Source: Epiperipatus broadwayi (lineage: Eukaryota > Onychophora > Udeonychophora > Euonychophora > Peripatidae). Taken from it: a DNA stretch of 64,000 bases. Both the position numbers and the translations under genes were made by a program. Below the pieces are notes generated by a model, which ran no database searches, was not told where the DNA came from, and saw nothing but the letters and a program-made list of their open reading frames with translations. Shown here piece after piece: positions 11,126 through 21,406 of the stretch (position 1 is the first letter of the stretch; each line of letters opens with the position of its first letter). The stretch covers positions 4,633,594-4,697,593 of the forward strand of contig JAQFVV010012416.1 in the NCBI GenBank assembly GCA_028023455.1, in the 5' to 3' direction.

Positions 11126-11236
11126 GATTATTTATCTTTTCGACATATATGTGTTCAAGTGTATCAGTGTTATGAGATACAGTGGAGAGTGGTGGATCAT
11201 GTGAAATCCTGTGCTCATATACCCTATATATGAAGT

Positions 11237-11944
11237 GTGTTTATATAATAAAATTGAAGTTAATTTAAATAAGGAGTGTGGAACTAAGTAAGCAAAGATC
11301 TTACATTGTAAATAAACAAACATATAACAAATAGAAACAATGCATAATAATGTAATTGTGGGATTTTTCAAATATTTTGTATAGATTTCAGCTTGCATTA
11401 TGCATTATTTTTATTTCTTATATTTCAGTTTGGAGTGTGTACAAATGACTATTGTACTCAAGTATATTTAAAATTAAACATTTGTTTATTTGCAACATAA
11501 GATCTTTATTTAAAATATTCTACATACATAAATTGTATTTGCAAACTATTTTGGTATGCTATTTTAATTTTCCTACTATTATTTCTAATCCTCAATGTCT
11601 GATTTTTAATTAAAATATCTTTAAACTTATTTGAGTTACTAATTGTAAATTTTTAAATAATTATTTTCAATTCTATACCTTTCACTCACCATTCTAAATG
11701 GTTATTAATGTTCTCACTTTTTTATTACTTCACTTTTTTTTCTTTTTTTACTTTTTTTAAAGAGACAGTTTCTGTCCATTCCAATTTCCTTTTATTTGAC
11801 AAAAAAAAAAAATTACAAAAAGAGGAATATAAATTAAACTAAGTAAAAACGGTAGTTGTCAGTCGGATTTTTTTACTTGATTTTTTACTTACTTTTGATG
11901 GATTTGGATGTCTTGCCTTAGGCATTTTAATTGTTTTTTCATAT
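11237..11944. other. AT-rich DNA, no gene recognised
   Basis: T-rich runs at 11730-11820. An 88-codon minus-strand frame at 11132-11398 overlaps the retrozyme and has no recognisable motif. Confidence 0.55.
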
Positions 11945-12041
11945 GTCATAGCTTTGGACAGGACGTGAACCCACAACTGTCTGCAACCAACTACTTGCTT
12001 GCAAGGCAGCTGCAATGACCTCTCGGCTAGCAACGCTTGAC
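11945..12041 (-). mobile_element. tRNA-like mini-SINE, copy A2
   Basis: Minus-strand order: GTCAAGCGTTGCTAGCCGAG AGG, a central arm GCAAGCAAGTAGTTGGTTGC, box B-like GGGTTCACGTCCTG and AGCTATGAC plus A-tail. Flanks share an imperfect ATTTTAATT. Confidence 0.75.
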
Positions 12042-12785
12042 TATGTATTTTTAATTTTACATCAATTTCAGCAATTTTTGGATAGAAAAATTATCACTTG
12101 CATGTTTTTTGGTGATTCTTGATGGTACTGCAGCGCTGCCTAGTGTCCACAGTATGCGTAACTGACAACTACTGTAAAAACTTTTATACAATTCATGATG
12201 GTGTCATTATGTGCAATTAATCACCATTTATTGCTTAAGTGGTCCAAAGATTTTATGACCCAATAAAAAGCTAGTCCCTAGTAGTTTAATGACAATTTGA
12301 TCCATCATCTTCTAATATCTATGGGTAATGATTTTCTGATGGGGATTACTACCTTCTCTTATGATATTTTGCAGTTTCAAAACTTGATTAAGGATGTTTC
12401 TATCCACTAGTTCTTACAAAACATTATTCATATCAAAGTTATTTAATAGGTCTACTATACTTTTTATAGATCAGTCTGTTGGAAACAATGAACAGCTGTT
12501 AGTCTTTCTGGCATGTTGTACATTACTCAGCATCAATTTCTCAGACATCAATATACAGCTAGGATTCAGAGTCTTGAGACCTGCCTATGGAAAACTTGTG
12601 TATGCTTTTGCTGCAGACGTGGTATAAACTTTAACTGGGATATTTGATGGCAAATATCTTCTTGAAGATGCTCATTTAAATTTCATTGCAGAATAAAGTT
12701 ATATTATTCTTTGAAAATTTGTGGGATTATAAGCATTAATGGCAACTCCATGGAGACAGTGCTAGCTATAGTAATCTTTTCTCTT
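12042..12785. other. Sequence without recognised gene
   Basis: Less AT-biased than its surroundings in places (12100-12640). A 77-codon plus-strand frame at 12394-12627 shows no known domain. Confidence 0.5.
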
Positions 12786-13690
12786 TCATATAGAGGTGGT
12801 AATGCAAATAATTTTTAATCTATTCAATATATATAACAGATTCTCATTTATATCTCTATTAAATATTTTGAACTGATTGAACCTCAAAACATAATTGACT
12901 TCCATGTTTTGTATTATATATTTTTTCCATTTTGGAATTATTTTTAGCCTTGTGTCTGATTCATAATAATAATTACCTGCATCCAGCTTTTGATGTATGG
13001 CATCATTATCATCTCTCTTCTTTGGCCAACAAGAGGAATAATCTCTGATTGGCTCTATATCTTTATCTTTTTCTTTCCATTTGTTCTTGAGCACCAATTT
13101 CTTCAACTGCACTATTAAGGATTTAATTTTATTTTTCTAATTTCTTCATGTCTACTAAATGTTTTCTGCAACATTTTAAATATTTCTTTTTTCAGGTAGT
13201 TTTTCAATGATGCTTCTTTCTTTGTCTTCATTACAGGTTGTATTATGTTGACATTTATATTTTTTAATTTTCCTATGATTTTTTTAATTTCTTAATCAAT
13301 TATTAGCTATTTTTTAATCTCCTGCTGTTTATAATTCTCTCCTCCACATAAGCATTTGTGTTTTCTATTCCTTTCTTCATCCTTTTTATTTTTTGCTGTC
13401 TGTCTTGTTTCTTCTTTTAATCATTCATATTCTTGCTACAGGCCTGTCTTTGTTTTTTATATTTTTGCATTATTTGTTGCACATGATCTACTGGTAATTG
13501 CTGTATTTCTTTCATTATCTGTTAAATCATAGCCGTTACTTGTTGCATTTCATCTTTTATTTGTTGTAATTCATTTTTCATTTGTTGTATATCATTTGCA
13601 ATTACTTACTGCATTTTTTTACTTGTTGCATTTTATCTTCAGTTTGTTTTTGTCTCTGCAGAATTTTGCTTTTAACTGTTTTTTTTTTCA
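12786..13690 (-). pseudogene. Decayed coiled-coil ORF, possibly LINE ORF1
   Basis: On the minus strand, interrupted reading from about 13690 to 12786 gives a glutamine-rich heptad-like segment (QQMKNELQQIKDEMQQV, then IQQIMKEIQQLPVDHVQQIM after a stop), followed by a lysine-rich stretch and an open frame of 108 codons at 13112-12786. Long coiled coils followed by basic regions are typical of the first ORF of many LINEs. There are stops and frameshifts in the upper part and I cannot link it to a particular LINE here. Confidence 0.4.
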
Positions 13691-13734
13691 GTTGCATTTA
13701 AGCCAATAAAAGGTGACTTCTGGAGGGTTGCATT

Positions 13735-13943
13735 AGATCCTAAGATCTAGGTGCAGTGCTCTCAGATCAAAGACTTTTCACTGACGAAGGCCACAAGCCA
13801 GAAACTAGTCTAGGGATATTGGATGAGTAGGCACTAGATGTGGATTTTATGCACAAACCTTCTGGCATCCATTGATTACTCTAGCTTGCTGTGTGTGGCA
13901 ATACATATAGTGAGTTTTGCCTGTTTTAATTTGTTGTATTTGT
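13735..13943 (+). mobile_element. PLE-type terminal repeat fragment with hammerhead
   Basis: Contains the hammerhead motif at 13781-13810 and ends with GGCAATACATATAGTGAGTT TTGCCTGTTT, a terminal hairpin (GGCAA/TTGCC) also found at 63296-63336. The upstream half of the outer helix is absent, so this is a truncated or rearranged copy. Confidence 0.5.
13781..13810 (+). ncRNA. Hammerhead ribozyme core with palindromic stem III
   Basis: CTGACGA, stem II AGGC CACAA GCCA (GGC/GCC plus an A-A mismatch), GAAA and CTAGTC. The last A of GAAA with CTAGT makes the self-complementary ACTAGT, the mini stem III seen in PLE-type hammerheads, and cleavage would follow GTC at 13810. All conserved boxes are present; only the stem I partner is lost. 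Confidence 0.6.
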
Positions 13944-15048
13944 TGAAGTATCAAATATAAAAGTTTTTCCATACCTGGTTTTATATCCACTGATTTGATC
14001 ATCAGGCTCTTTAATTTATAGGCAGTAATTGTGATCTGTTTTTCTTTTCACTGCACATTTTACTGCTCACTTCTCAATATATTTTATTCTTCTTTCACTT
14101 ATAGTTATTGTAGAGGTTTTGTTTCTTCATTTCTGTTATTGGTTATTCTTTCTCACTCTCCATGTTATATCCTCCACTTCTACAAATTTTTATTTATTTT
14201 TGTATATTAACACTTTTTACTTTTTCTTTTTTAATTATAATTTTTTCATCTCTCATGAATGATCTTTACTAGTTTTATTCTTTATGCAGTTTATCATGCA
14301 TTGTTAGAACAATTATTTTCATCCCTATCACCTTTCTTATATGGACATGGATACTCTTTAATAATTTGAGTTCTATTTGATATTCTCTGCTTGTAGCCAA
14401 TAAAATAAAATTTGAGTCATGCTGTCTTGAAATTTCATTTTAACAAACAATATCTATTCTTTGTGGTATATAAATAGTTTGCTGTCTTGTATATACATTA
14501 TTGAATTCTGAATTAAAATTCCTCTTAGTAAATTTAACTTTTTAAGTGTTTTATCAATCTAATTGTATATTAAATGTATTTAAATAGTACTCTTCTCTGT
14601 GTTGAGACAATTATGTATTATGTTAGACTTCCATTTAAATAGATATAATGTTTTCAGCAGTTTTATTTTATATTGTTATATCACCTAAATAAATTCACGT
14701 CTGTTGGTACAATTATGTGCCACAGTGGTCTGCTATTTAAATAGATATAAAATTTGCAAGTCTGCTTTATTCTGTCAAACTTCACATTAGCAATCATTTA
14801 AAATGAGTCATCACTTAGGGGTATTAGACTCTTCATCTTTAGATTACTAATTGTGATCTTACTTATAATATTATATAGTTCTTTTTTTATTTATTTTCTC
14901 ACATATCCTTAATTCAAATCTTATACTCCTTCATGGCTTCTAAATTTGGAATTGGTACCTAAAATCCCAGCATTTCAACATAAAAATGTCCTCACATAAG
15001 TTACCTTTAAGACTTGTTAAGTGCTTCAAAAATTTTCATTAATTATTG
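13944..15048. other. T-rich DNA, possible continuation of the LINE remnant
   Basis: Minus-strand reading between about 13950 and 14350 is A/K-rich like the coiled-coil remnant, but I could not follow a frame. The remainder is AT-rich sequence. Confidence 0.35.
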
Positions 15049-15216
15049 GCCTCAGGGTGACCTTTGAGCATTCCATCATCAGATTTTCAATTGGATGAAT
15101 GGTTGAAGAGTTGGAGTGTGGAGTGGATTGAAACCTGTCCATTAAAGTATGAAGATTGGCTATCTTAATATATATCTGAGCATTTATTGCATATATGTAT
15201 AGAGATGATAATCTGG

Positions 15217-15260
15217 ACCAACTGACGATTGCTAGTTTAGCATGAAATACGTATATTGGT
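15217..15260 (+). ncRNA. Hammerhead ribozyme motif, family 1 (best preserved)
   Basis: ACCAA, CTGACGA (15222-15228), TTGCTAGTTTAGCAT (stem II TGCT/AGCA), GAAA (15244-15247), TACGTATA, TTGGT. Every conserved core nucleotide is present, stem I has 5 bp and stem III is a perfect palindrome. Such short stem III hammerheads are known to work poorly as monomers and well as dimers. Confidence 0.8.
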
Positions 15261-15687
15261 GATTATTTATCTTTTCAGCATATATGTGCTTGAGTGTATC
15301 AGTGTTATTAGATAGAGTGGAGAGTGATGGGTCATCTGAAAGTCTGTGCTCATATATCCTATATTACATATATAGACACAGGTATATAATAAGCCTGTGT
15401 TTCAGTTATTACATTGTAGAAATGTCTGCCCATCCTTGCATATGTATTAAATGGATTATATCCTGTACATGTGGGGTTCAGATTGACCTTAGGTCAACAT
15501 GGGTGTGACAAGAATCTCGGCCTCAGGGTGACCTTTGAGCATTCCATCATCAGATTTTCAATTGGATGGATGGTTGAAGAGTTAGAGTGTGGAGTGGATT
15601 GAAACCTGTCCATGAAAGTATGAAGATTGGCTATCTTAATATATATCTGAGCATTTATTGCATATATGTGTAGAGATGATAATCTGG

Positions 15688-15731
15688 ACCAACTGACGAT
15701 TGCTGGTTTAGCATGATATACGTATATTGGT
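15688..15731 (+). ncRNA. Hammerhead ribozyme motif, family 1, GAAA changed to GATA
   Basis: Same order as the upstream copy: CTGACGA at 15693-15699, stem II TTGCTGGTTTAGCAT, then GATA at 15715-15718, TACGTATA and TTGGT. The GAAA box has one substitution expected to abolish cleavage. Confidence 0.7.
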
Positions 15732-15896
15732 GATTGTTTATCTTTTCGACATATATGGGTTCAAGGGTACCAGTGATATAAGATAGAGTCATGTGAAAGT
15801 CTGTGCTCATATACCCTACATATTACATATTATATGCTCATATACCTTATATATTACATATATTGATACAGGTATATAATAAGCCCGTATTTCAGT

Positions 15897-16682
15897 TAAC
15901 TACTTATTATAAATTCATGATTTCATAATTTCACATCAATAATAATAACAACAACAAAAATTTATTTATCTAATATGATATAATAAAATTATTATCTTCC
16001 TCCATGCTCTTTAAACTCTCTTTTTTGTATTATTTTAACATTACTCTAAGATCATAATCTTATCATTTTATTCATGCAAAACATTAATTATATTAATGTA
16101 AATGATTACATAACAAGAAAATATGTGTCAGCAAATATTTTACTCCATACCCCTGTCAGTTCACCTTATTTAATTTCATGATATGTCTCATTATGTTCAT
16201 TTTGCTTCCCTCTTCTATCTTGATTTTTTTTTAATTCAGCATTTTTCAATGTTTGATATGCCATCACCATTTATTGTTTTAATTATCAAAATGTTACACT
16301 CAATATGCATCCATAACAAAACATCACATAAATATCATCATTCATCACTACTACTTATATCATGCATTAAAATTACCTAATTATGATCATTATTTGAGAC
16401 ATGTGTCAAATTTTGTTAACATCATTTTCAGACATTAGGTAATACAATATATCTGTTATATTTGGTCTCATGCACACCTTGTATGCACTATATGTCACAT
16501 ATAATAAATCATACTTAGTTGATAAACTTTGATGACTATAGAATGCACATTGTTTATGAATTACTAGTGTAGAATATTTTTCAACATGCATTTATATATA
16601 TATTACATGAAATCTTTTCATGGATTTATTATTATGCATACAAAGTAAATTGTGGTGTCATTTCCATGTATATAGGATGAAA
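15897..16682. other. AT-rich DNA, no gene recognised
   Basis: Small frames at 16183-16380 and 16406-16591 have no motif. Confidence 0.5.
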
Positions 16683-16812
16683 ATATGTTTAGCACTGATG
16701 TTGCTAAGTAAACCATATGTTCAGCACTGATGTTGCTAGGGAAATCATATGTTTAGCACTGATGTTGCTAGGGAAACCATATGTTTAGCATTGATGTTGC
16801 CAGGAAAACCAC
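16683..16812 (+). repeat. Short tandem repeat, about 4 copies of a 36-38 bp unit
   Basis: The unit is close to ATGTTTAGCACTGATGTTGC followed by TAGGGAAACCAT, repeated four times with a few substitutions. Confidence 0.85.
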
Positions 16813-17443
16813 CAATCAGCAAAACACTGCGTTTTTTTTTAAATTTTGAATTTAATTAGAAATAAAAGGTTTTTTTTAATTTCTAATTCAAGAAAACCTA
16901 GCTTATTTATATGAAAATAATCTCACATTTTATATTACTTATATCATAATAAATTAAAGATATATACATTTCATCTGATATATACAACTCTCTAGAGAGA
17001 TGAATTATTATTTTTAGGATGTTAAAAGAAATTATATGTCTTCTGCATCTCTATATGTCTAAAAAATTATGGTCTAGTTTTAAATCTATATAACAATTTG
17101 GATTAAAAATAAAAGAGGATCTTTTATTTCTAAAAAATCTACTTATAGGATAGCCTTGGAGTACTAAAGTGACTAATGGTTTTCCTATCAGCATCACTGT
17201 TAAACATATTTCTAGATTATTTACATGAATATGATCCTACACTTTGCTTTGTTTACACATACATATATATTATATTCATAGTATGCATATATAAATTATG
17301 ATTATATTATAAACAAAATTTAAAAAATAATAATGTAATTATTAATAACAAATTAAGAAAGAACATTTATGTATATACTGTGTGCACACACTGTAATTTA
17401 TATTCGTTCAAAAAATAAAAATAATAATAAACTTACTATACCA
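16813..17443. other. AT-rich DNA, no gene recognised
   Basis: Inverted-looking A/T blocks around 16830-16890 (TTTTGAATTTAATTAGAAAT and its near complement) form a local hairpin; nothing coding was seen. Confidence 0.5.
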
Positions 17444-17469
17444 TGTCTTTGTTTTTTTTCTTTTCATAT

Positions 17470-17565
17470 GTCATAGCATTGGCCGGGATGCGAACCAACA
17501 ACCGTCTGCAACCAACTACTTGCTTGCATGGTGGCTGCGATACCTCTCAGCTAACAATGCAAGAC
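17470..17565 (-). mobile_element. tRNA-like mini-SINE, copy A3
   Basis: Minus-strand order: GTCTTGCATTGTTAGCTGAG AGG, central arm, GTTGGTTCGCATCCCGG and CAATGCTATGAC, then an A/G-rich tail. Perfect 13-bp flanking duplication TGTCTTTGTTTTT (17444-17456 and 17567-17579). Confidence 0.85.
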
Positions 17566-17921
17566 CTGTCTTTGTTTTTACATAAAATGAATAGCAATTA
17601 ACATGTTTTGACCAATATCTCTTTAATAAGTTTTTTTTTTCTCCTGCAAAATACAATAGTGGTTGTATTATCAGAAGACTATGGCCTTTGTAGTCTTTTG
17701 ATGTTTTTAAATGCATAGTGATTTAAAAATCTATAAAAGCACTCTTATTTTCCATTAGCCATTTTAAACTCTGAATTAAATTATTGTAACTTTAAGCTTT
17801 CTAACACAATAATATTTTTCTCTGCCATTACTAAATTGACAACTTTCATTTTATAGCTTAAAAAAGATACTTTATGAATTTTCTTAAATTTCATAAAATG
17901 TTTATCTTTACATTTAAGAAA
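17566..17921. other. AT-rich DNA, no gene recognised
   Basis: Only AT-rich sequence; the 66-codon minus frame at 17516-17716 overlaps the SINE and has no motif. Confidence 0.5.
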
Positions 17922-18407
17922 AAATAAAATGATAAATAATCAAGTCAGATGTCACATGACTTAATTTAATAAAGCTTGTATTTACAAATGTTATATATAG
18001 AGCTTGCAAAATAAGCTCTTAACAAGCTTTGAGAATATCAACATTTGTAAATACAAGCTTTATTAAATTAAGTCATGTGACATCTGACTTGATTTTTTAT
18101 CATTTTATTTTTTTTGCAATTAAGGCTTTGGTGATTTTATACTGCTAAAGCTATTAATATATGGTGTATCTGAACTTAGTTCAGTACCATATGGCTATTT
18201 GAGTTAGGTAACTGGATTGGAAGACATATGGATGTCTGACAATTGGAGATTTTCTACTCATTAGTTATACATTAGATAAAGTGTGGGGTTTGTCTTAGTA
18301 TTTTTAATCTAATGCACCTCACTGACAATGCCAGAAGCAGAAACTGGTCTGGGGTTGAGGATATTGTCAAAGCTTGTTAAGAGCTTATTTTGCAAGCTCT
18401 ATATATA
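17922..18407 (+). mobile_element. PLE-type foldback element with hammerhead
   Basis: The first part (to about 18040) is an inverted copy of the element's own terminal region, followed by a forward copy (AATACAAGCTTTATTAAATT AAGTCATGTGACATC), an internal stretch, a hammerhead core (18322-18349) and the terminal sequence CAAAGCTTGTTAAGAGCTTA with an AGAGCTT/AAGCTCT hairpin. Flanks share a near-identical 14-mer (TTACATTTAAGAAA / TTACATTTAGGAAA), a possible target duplication, although part of it could be element sequence. Confidence 0.6.
18322..18349 (+). ncRNA. Hammerhead-like core, degenerate
   Basis: CTGACAA, hairpin TGC CAGAA GCA, GAAA, CTGGTC. Same G8-to-A change as the copy at 3772-3836, consistent with loss of a CpG in CTGACGA. 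ACTGGT can pair with itself through G-U pairs. Confidence 0.5.
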
Positions 18408-18905
18408 TTACATTTAGGAAATATTTTATTACATGAAACACCATATCACATCAAAATTTAGATAGAAGAAAAAAAAAGATAAAATATATGTTCTTAATCC
18501 TAAAAACCATTATAAGTATGCATGATTGCATAAAGTGCTCTGTAATGGAAAAATGGCTGCTTCTGTAATGTAAAATTCTGAAATTTAATGTTTTTATTTT
18601 TTGTTTATTTATTTTTTTATAGCACATTATTATAGGAGTATATATTGACACAGAGTATATTGTAACTTCACTATACTTTATTAAATTCATAAGTAAATAA
18701 AATTTATATAAAGGACCAATGACTATAAGTAGAAAATGTAATCCCTGAAACGTGATCATATATGTTTACATTAGATTTGTTTAGATACTGTAATAAATTT
18801 TGTTTCTTAATTTGTGTCTCCTAATTTCTGTAACACAACAATATTTTCTTTTATCTGATGTCAAGATAAATTGAATGCATATGATTTTTTAAAAAAAATA
18901 ATTTA

Positions 18906-18958
18906 TTGAAAGTCTGGATTCATATCTCCTCTAATTACATCTTATATTTAAATATAAC
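18906..18958 (+). mobile_element. Family 2 retrozyme tail fragment
   Basis: GAAAGTCTGGATTCATATCT followed by CTCTAATTACATCT matches the end of family 2 elements (box B region plus tail). Confidence 0.5.
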
Positions 18959-19039
18959 AATTTATTGTTAATTTAATAATTCCTAGATCGATTTCCAATT
19001 TAGTAAAGTAAAATTAATATTAATCGCAAGATGTGATAT

Positions 19040-19380
19040 GTTGGACTATTTCCATCATTTATGAGTGAATGTTGAATGTAATGAAAATTTTAAACTTTAT
19101 TTAAACTTTCCAAATACAAACAACTTGTTAGTAATAACACTTAAATAGACAATACAGGTTAGTAATTACACAACGTTTCGAGTAGTATTATTCTCCACTC
19201 TTCTTCAGGTGTTGTTGGCCTATATGCAATGTGACAATATTCGCTTAGAAGTTGAACTCGCACCTTTAGATTCTTGAATATCGAATTTTAAGGCAAACGC
19301 TCTACCAACATTGTAGAGCGTTTGCCTTAAAATACGATACTCGAACTTATTATACGATTTCTTTTTTCAATATCAACTTA
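19040..19380 (-). mobile_element. Family C foldback element, partial
   Basis: Begins TTGGACTATTTCCATCAT and contains TCTTCTTCAGGTGTTGTTGG, as in the larger copy at 40279-40955. The minus strand carries tRNA-like GTTGGTAGAGCGTTTGCC with a box B-like GAGTTCAAC. A small perfect inverted repeat (AAGGCAAACGCTCTAC and its complement) lies at about 19282-19332. Only one long arm is present. Confidence 0.6.
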
Positions 19381-20198
19381 TGCTATATATATATTGTAAT
19401 GATTATTATTATTATATATATAATTACTGTAAGTGAATAAACTTGTTTTTTATAACCCGGACCCACCCCCCCCCCTTCCCCCCCACTCTTTTTGGGGCCT
19501 CCCCCAAACCCTTATTTTTTGCATATCAAACAATACATTTTTACGTCATAGATGGCGCCTCTAAAATTATGACATAATAATACTTTATTTATATGTTGTA
19601 TTACAAGATTCTTGTTTAAAAAAAATTTTTTTTTAAAAAAATGTTTAAAAAAAAAAAAAGACAAAATATAAAAACAATGGGGAAAAATAAACTTCTTTTA
19701 GCTTGTCACTCTAAAAGGTAATGACTAATATATCTTTAAAAAAATGTGTGTTAGTAATCATATATATATATTAATTGCAATAATTAGAAATATCAATTAA
19801 TGTTATTAACTAATGTCTTACATAAACTGAATCCTTATTTTTTTTTCACCTTAAAGATTTTCAAATACTGTATAAATTTCTTTCACTCAAATAACTAACC
19901 AAATAAAATATAGTACGCACTCCTTTTTGTTTTAACTATTGACGTTAAATCACGGTTATTTACAAACAGATAAATTATTTGATAACATTCTTTGTTTTTT
20001 TTTCTCACCTGTTGGCTATAGGTCTTATTTTTTACTTGTTTGTTTATTTTAAATTCATAAAACGTTAAATCTTCGTGAGTATTTGAAGTAATTCTGATTT
20101 AGCAAAGACTGATTTTCTCCCGGGCAGAATTCACAAGTCTTTCTCCAATACTGTAGTTTTTTATTTATTGAATTTGCGCGGAATTTTTACGAATTATA
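19381..20198. other. Low-complexity and AT-rich DNA upstream of a possible exon
   Basis: Contains a C-rich patch at 19458-19506 and A-runs at 19615-19660. 20120-20198 is less repetitive, with GCGCGG at about 20177, and could be a 5' untranslated or promoter region for the candidate exon. No known repeat family was recognised. Confidence 0.35.
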
Positions 20199-20240
20199 AT
20201 GGATGCTAAAATTTTAAATAAAATGAGTAATGGAGAAAAG
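20199..20240 (+). CDS. Candidate first coding exon (14 codons), gene unknown
   Basis: ATG at 20199 opens MDAKILNKMSNGEK and the last codon AAG is followed at once by GTAAGC, so AAG|GTAAGC is a strong splice donor in phase 0. The reading ends soon after the donor if not spliced. It sits in a stretch free of recognised repeats, with no acceptor or second exon visible in the next few kilobases. It may be the start of a gene with a long intron, or chance. Confidence 0.25.
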
Positions 20241-20832
20241 GTAAGCGCTAATTTGGATTTCTGGATGATGATGTAAATAGACCTAACTGTAGTTACTATG
20301 TTTTATGTTTTTTCACATATGAGCATATAGTGGCAGTACGCACCAAACAAACAGAGTTTTCCGCTTAGAAATGATAAAATGTCTGTCATTTGAAATAACA
20401 TATGGGTTTATATGTACAATTTGATTAATTTTTTATATTATTTTATGACCGAAGTTTCATATTTTATGACCGAAGTTTCATTAGTATTTTTGCTATACTA
20501 TTTTACTATAGCAAAGAAAATTAGTAGTCCTCTCAATATCCAATTTGACAGAATACGTCATTTGGAAAATATCTTTAAAAAAAAAAAAAGTGACAAAATT
20601 TTGCAGTATTTGATGATGATGAGTAAATGTATCGATTTGATTATATGTAATATGTAAGGATACACAATAATAATTTATACGAAGTTACGATAGATTATTT
20701 TTCTTATAAAATTTATAAAATTATGTTTTATATTTGTTAAAACAAACTAACTTATCTGTAATTATCATATAAATAAGATTAAGTGTAAGCAAATAATTAT
20801 TTTCTCATTTTCTTTTAGTTTGTTTACTTAAA
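20241..20832. other. AT-rich DNA, possible intron
   Basis: A short direct duplication TTTTATGACCGAAGTTTCAT occurs at about 20442-20480. Nothing else was recognised. Confidence 0.4.
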
Positions 20833-20961
20833 TTTATAAATACAGCTTTAATGTAATTAAAATGGATTTGAACCCAGACTTTCAAGCTCCCTTCAGCTAT
20901 CCACTCCATCTTCAATAATTGATACACATGGCCACATACATGTGATAAAGCTAAATGATCT

Positions 20962-21003
20962 CCAATATACGTATTTCATGCTGAACCAGCACTCAGCAGT
21001 TGG
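20962..21003 (-). ncRNA. Hammerhead ribozyme motif, family 2, one core change
   Basis: Minus strand: CCAA, CTGCTGA, stem II GTGCTG GTT CAGCAT (6 bp with one G-U), GAAA, TACGTATA, TTGG. The only change from the canonical core is A6 to C in the first box. Stem II and the palindromic stem III are fully kept. Confidence 0.7.
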
Positions 21004-21365
21004 TCCAACTCATCATCTCCCACATATATATATAATCACTGCTCAGTTTACATTAAGATAGCAAATCTTCAAATTTTAATGAAGAGGTTCACTCTTCTCT
21101 ACCCTCCAACTTTTCAGGTATCACATATCATTGAAAGTCTGATAATGGAATGCTTAAAACTCTTGTTGATGCCAATATTGATATCATACCCATATTGGCA
21201 TCAATAAGGGTTTTGAGCATTTCCATTATCAGATTTTCAATGATATGATGACTGAAGAGTTGGAAGGTGAAGAAGAGTGAAGTCTCCTGTCTGTTAAAGT
21301 TTGAAAATTTGAACTTAATATAAATTGATTATTGATTATATATATATATGGGAGATAATGATCTG

Positions 21366-21406
21366 GACCAACATATGAATGCTGATTCAGCACAAAATAT
21401 GTCTAT
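21366..21406 (+). ncRNA. Hammerhead-like motif, degenerate, family 2
   Basis: Recognisable by ACCAA, stem II GCTGATTCAGC and AAAATATGTCTATA, but the first box reads CATATGA and GAAA reads CAAA. Not expected to be active. Confidence 0.5.

Larger units (their letters stand above)
10528..11236 (+). mobile_element. Family 1 hammerhead retrozyme, truncated tandem dimer
   Basis: Two head-to-tail partial copies of one unit, each with a hammerhead motif (10611-10654 and 11082-11125). The predicted cleavage positions (10649 and 11120) are 471 nt apart. The unit also contains GACCTTAGGTCAACATGGGT, GCATTCCATCATCAGATTTT and a tRNA-like 3' section ending CTGTGCTCATATACCC. Both outer ends are truncated and no target duplication was found. 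Confidence 0.75.
15049..15896 (+). mobile_element. Family 1 hammerhead retrozyme, tandem dimer
   Basis: Two direct copies join at about 15519 (…AAGAATCTC then GGCCTCAGGGTGACC). Each begins GGCCTCAGGGTGACCTTTGA and carries a hammerhead (15217-15260, 15688-15731), with cleavage positions 15255 and 15726 exactly 471 nt apart. The first copy is complete, with the 3' hairpin ACACAGG/CCTGTGT followed by TTTCAGTTATTA; the second has a small deletion/duplication around 15780-15850. This is the best evidence for a tandem, circle-derived monomer. Confidence 0.8.
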
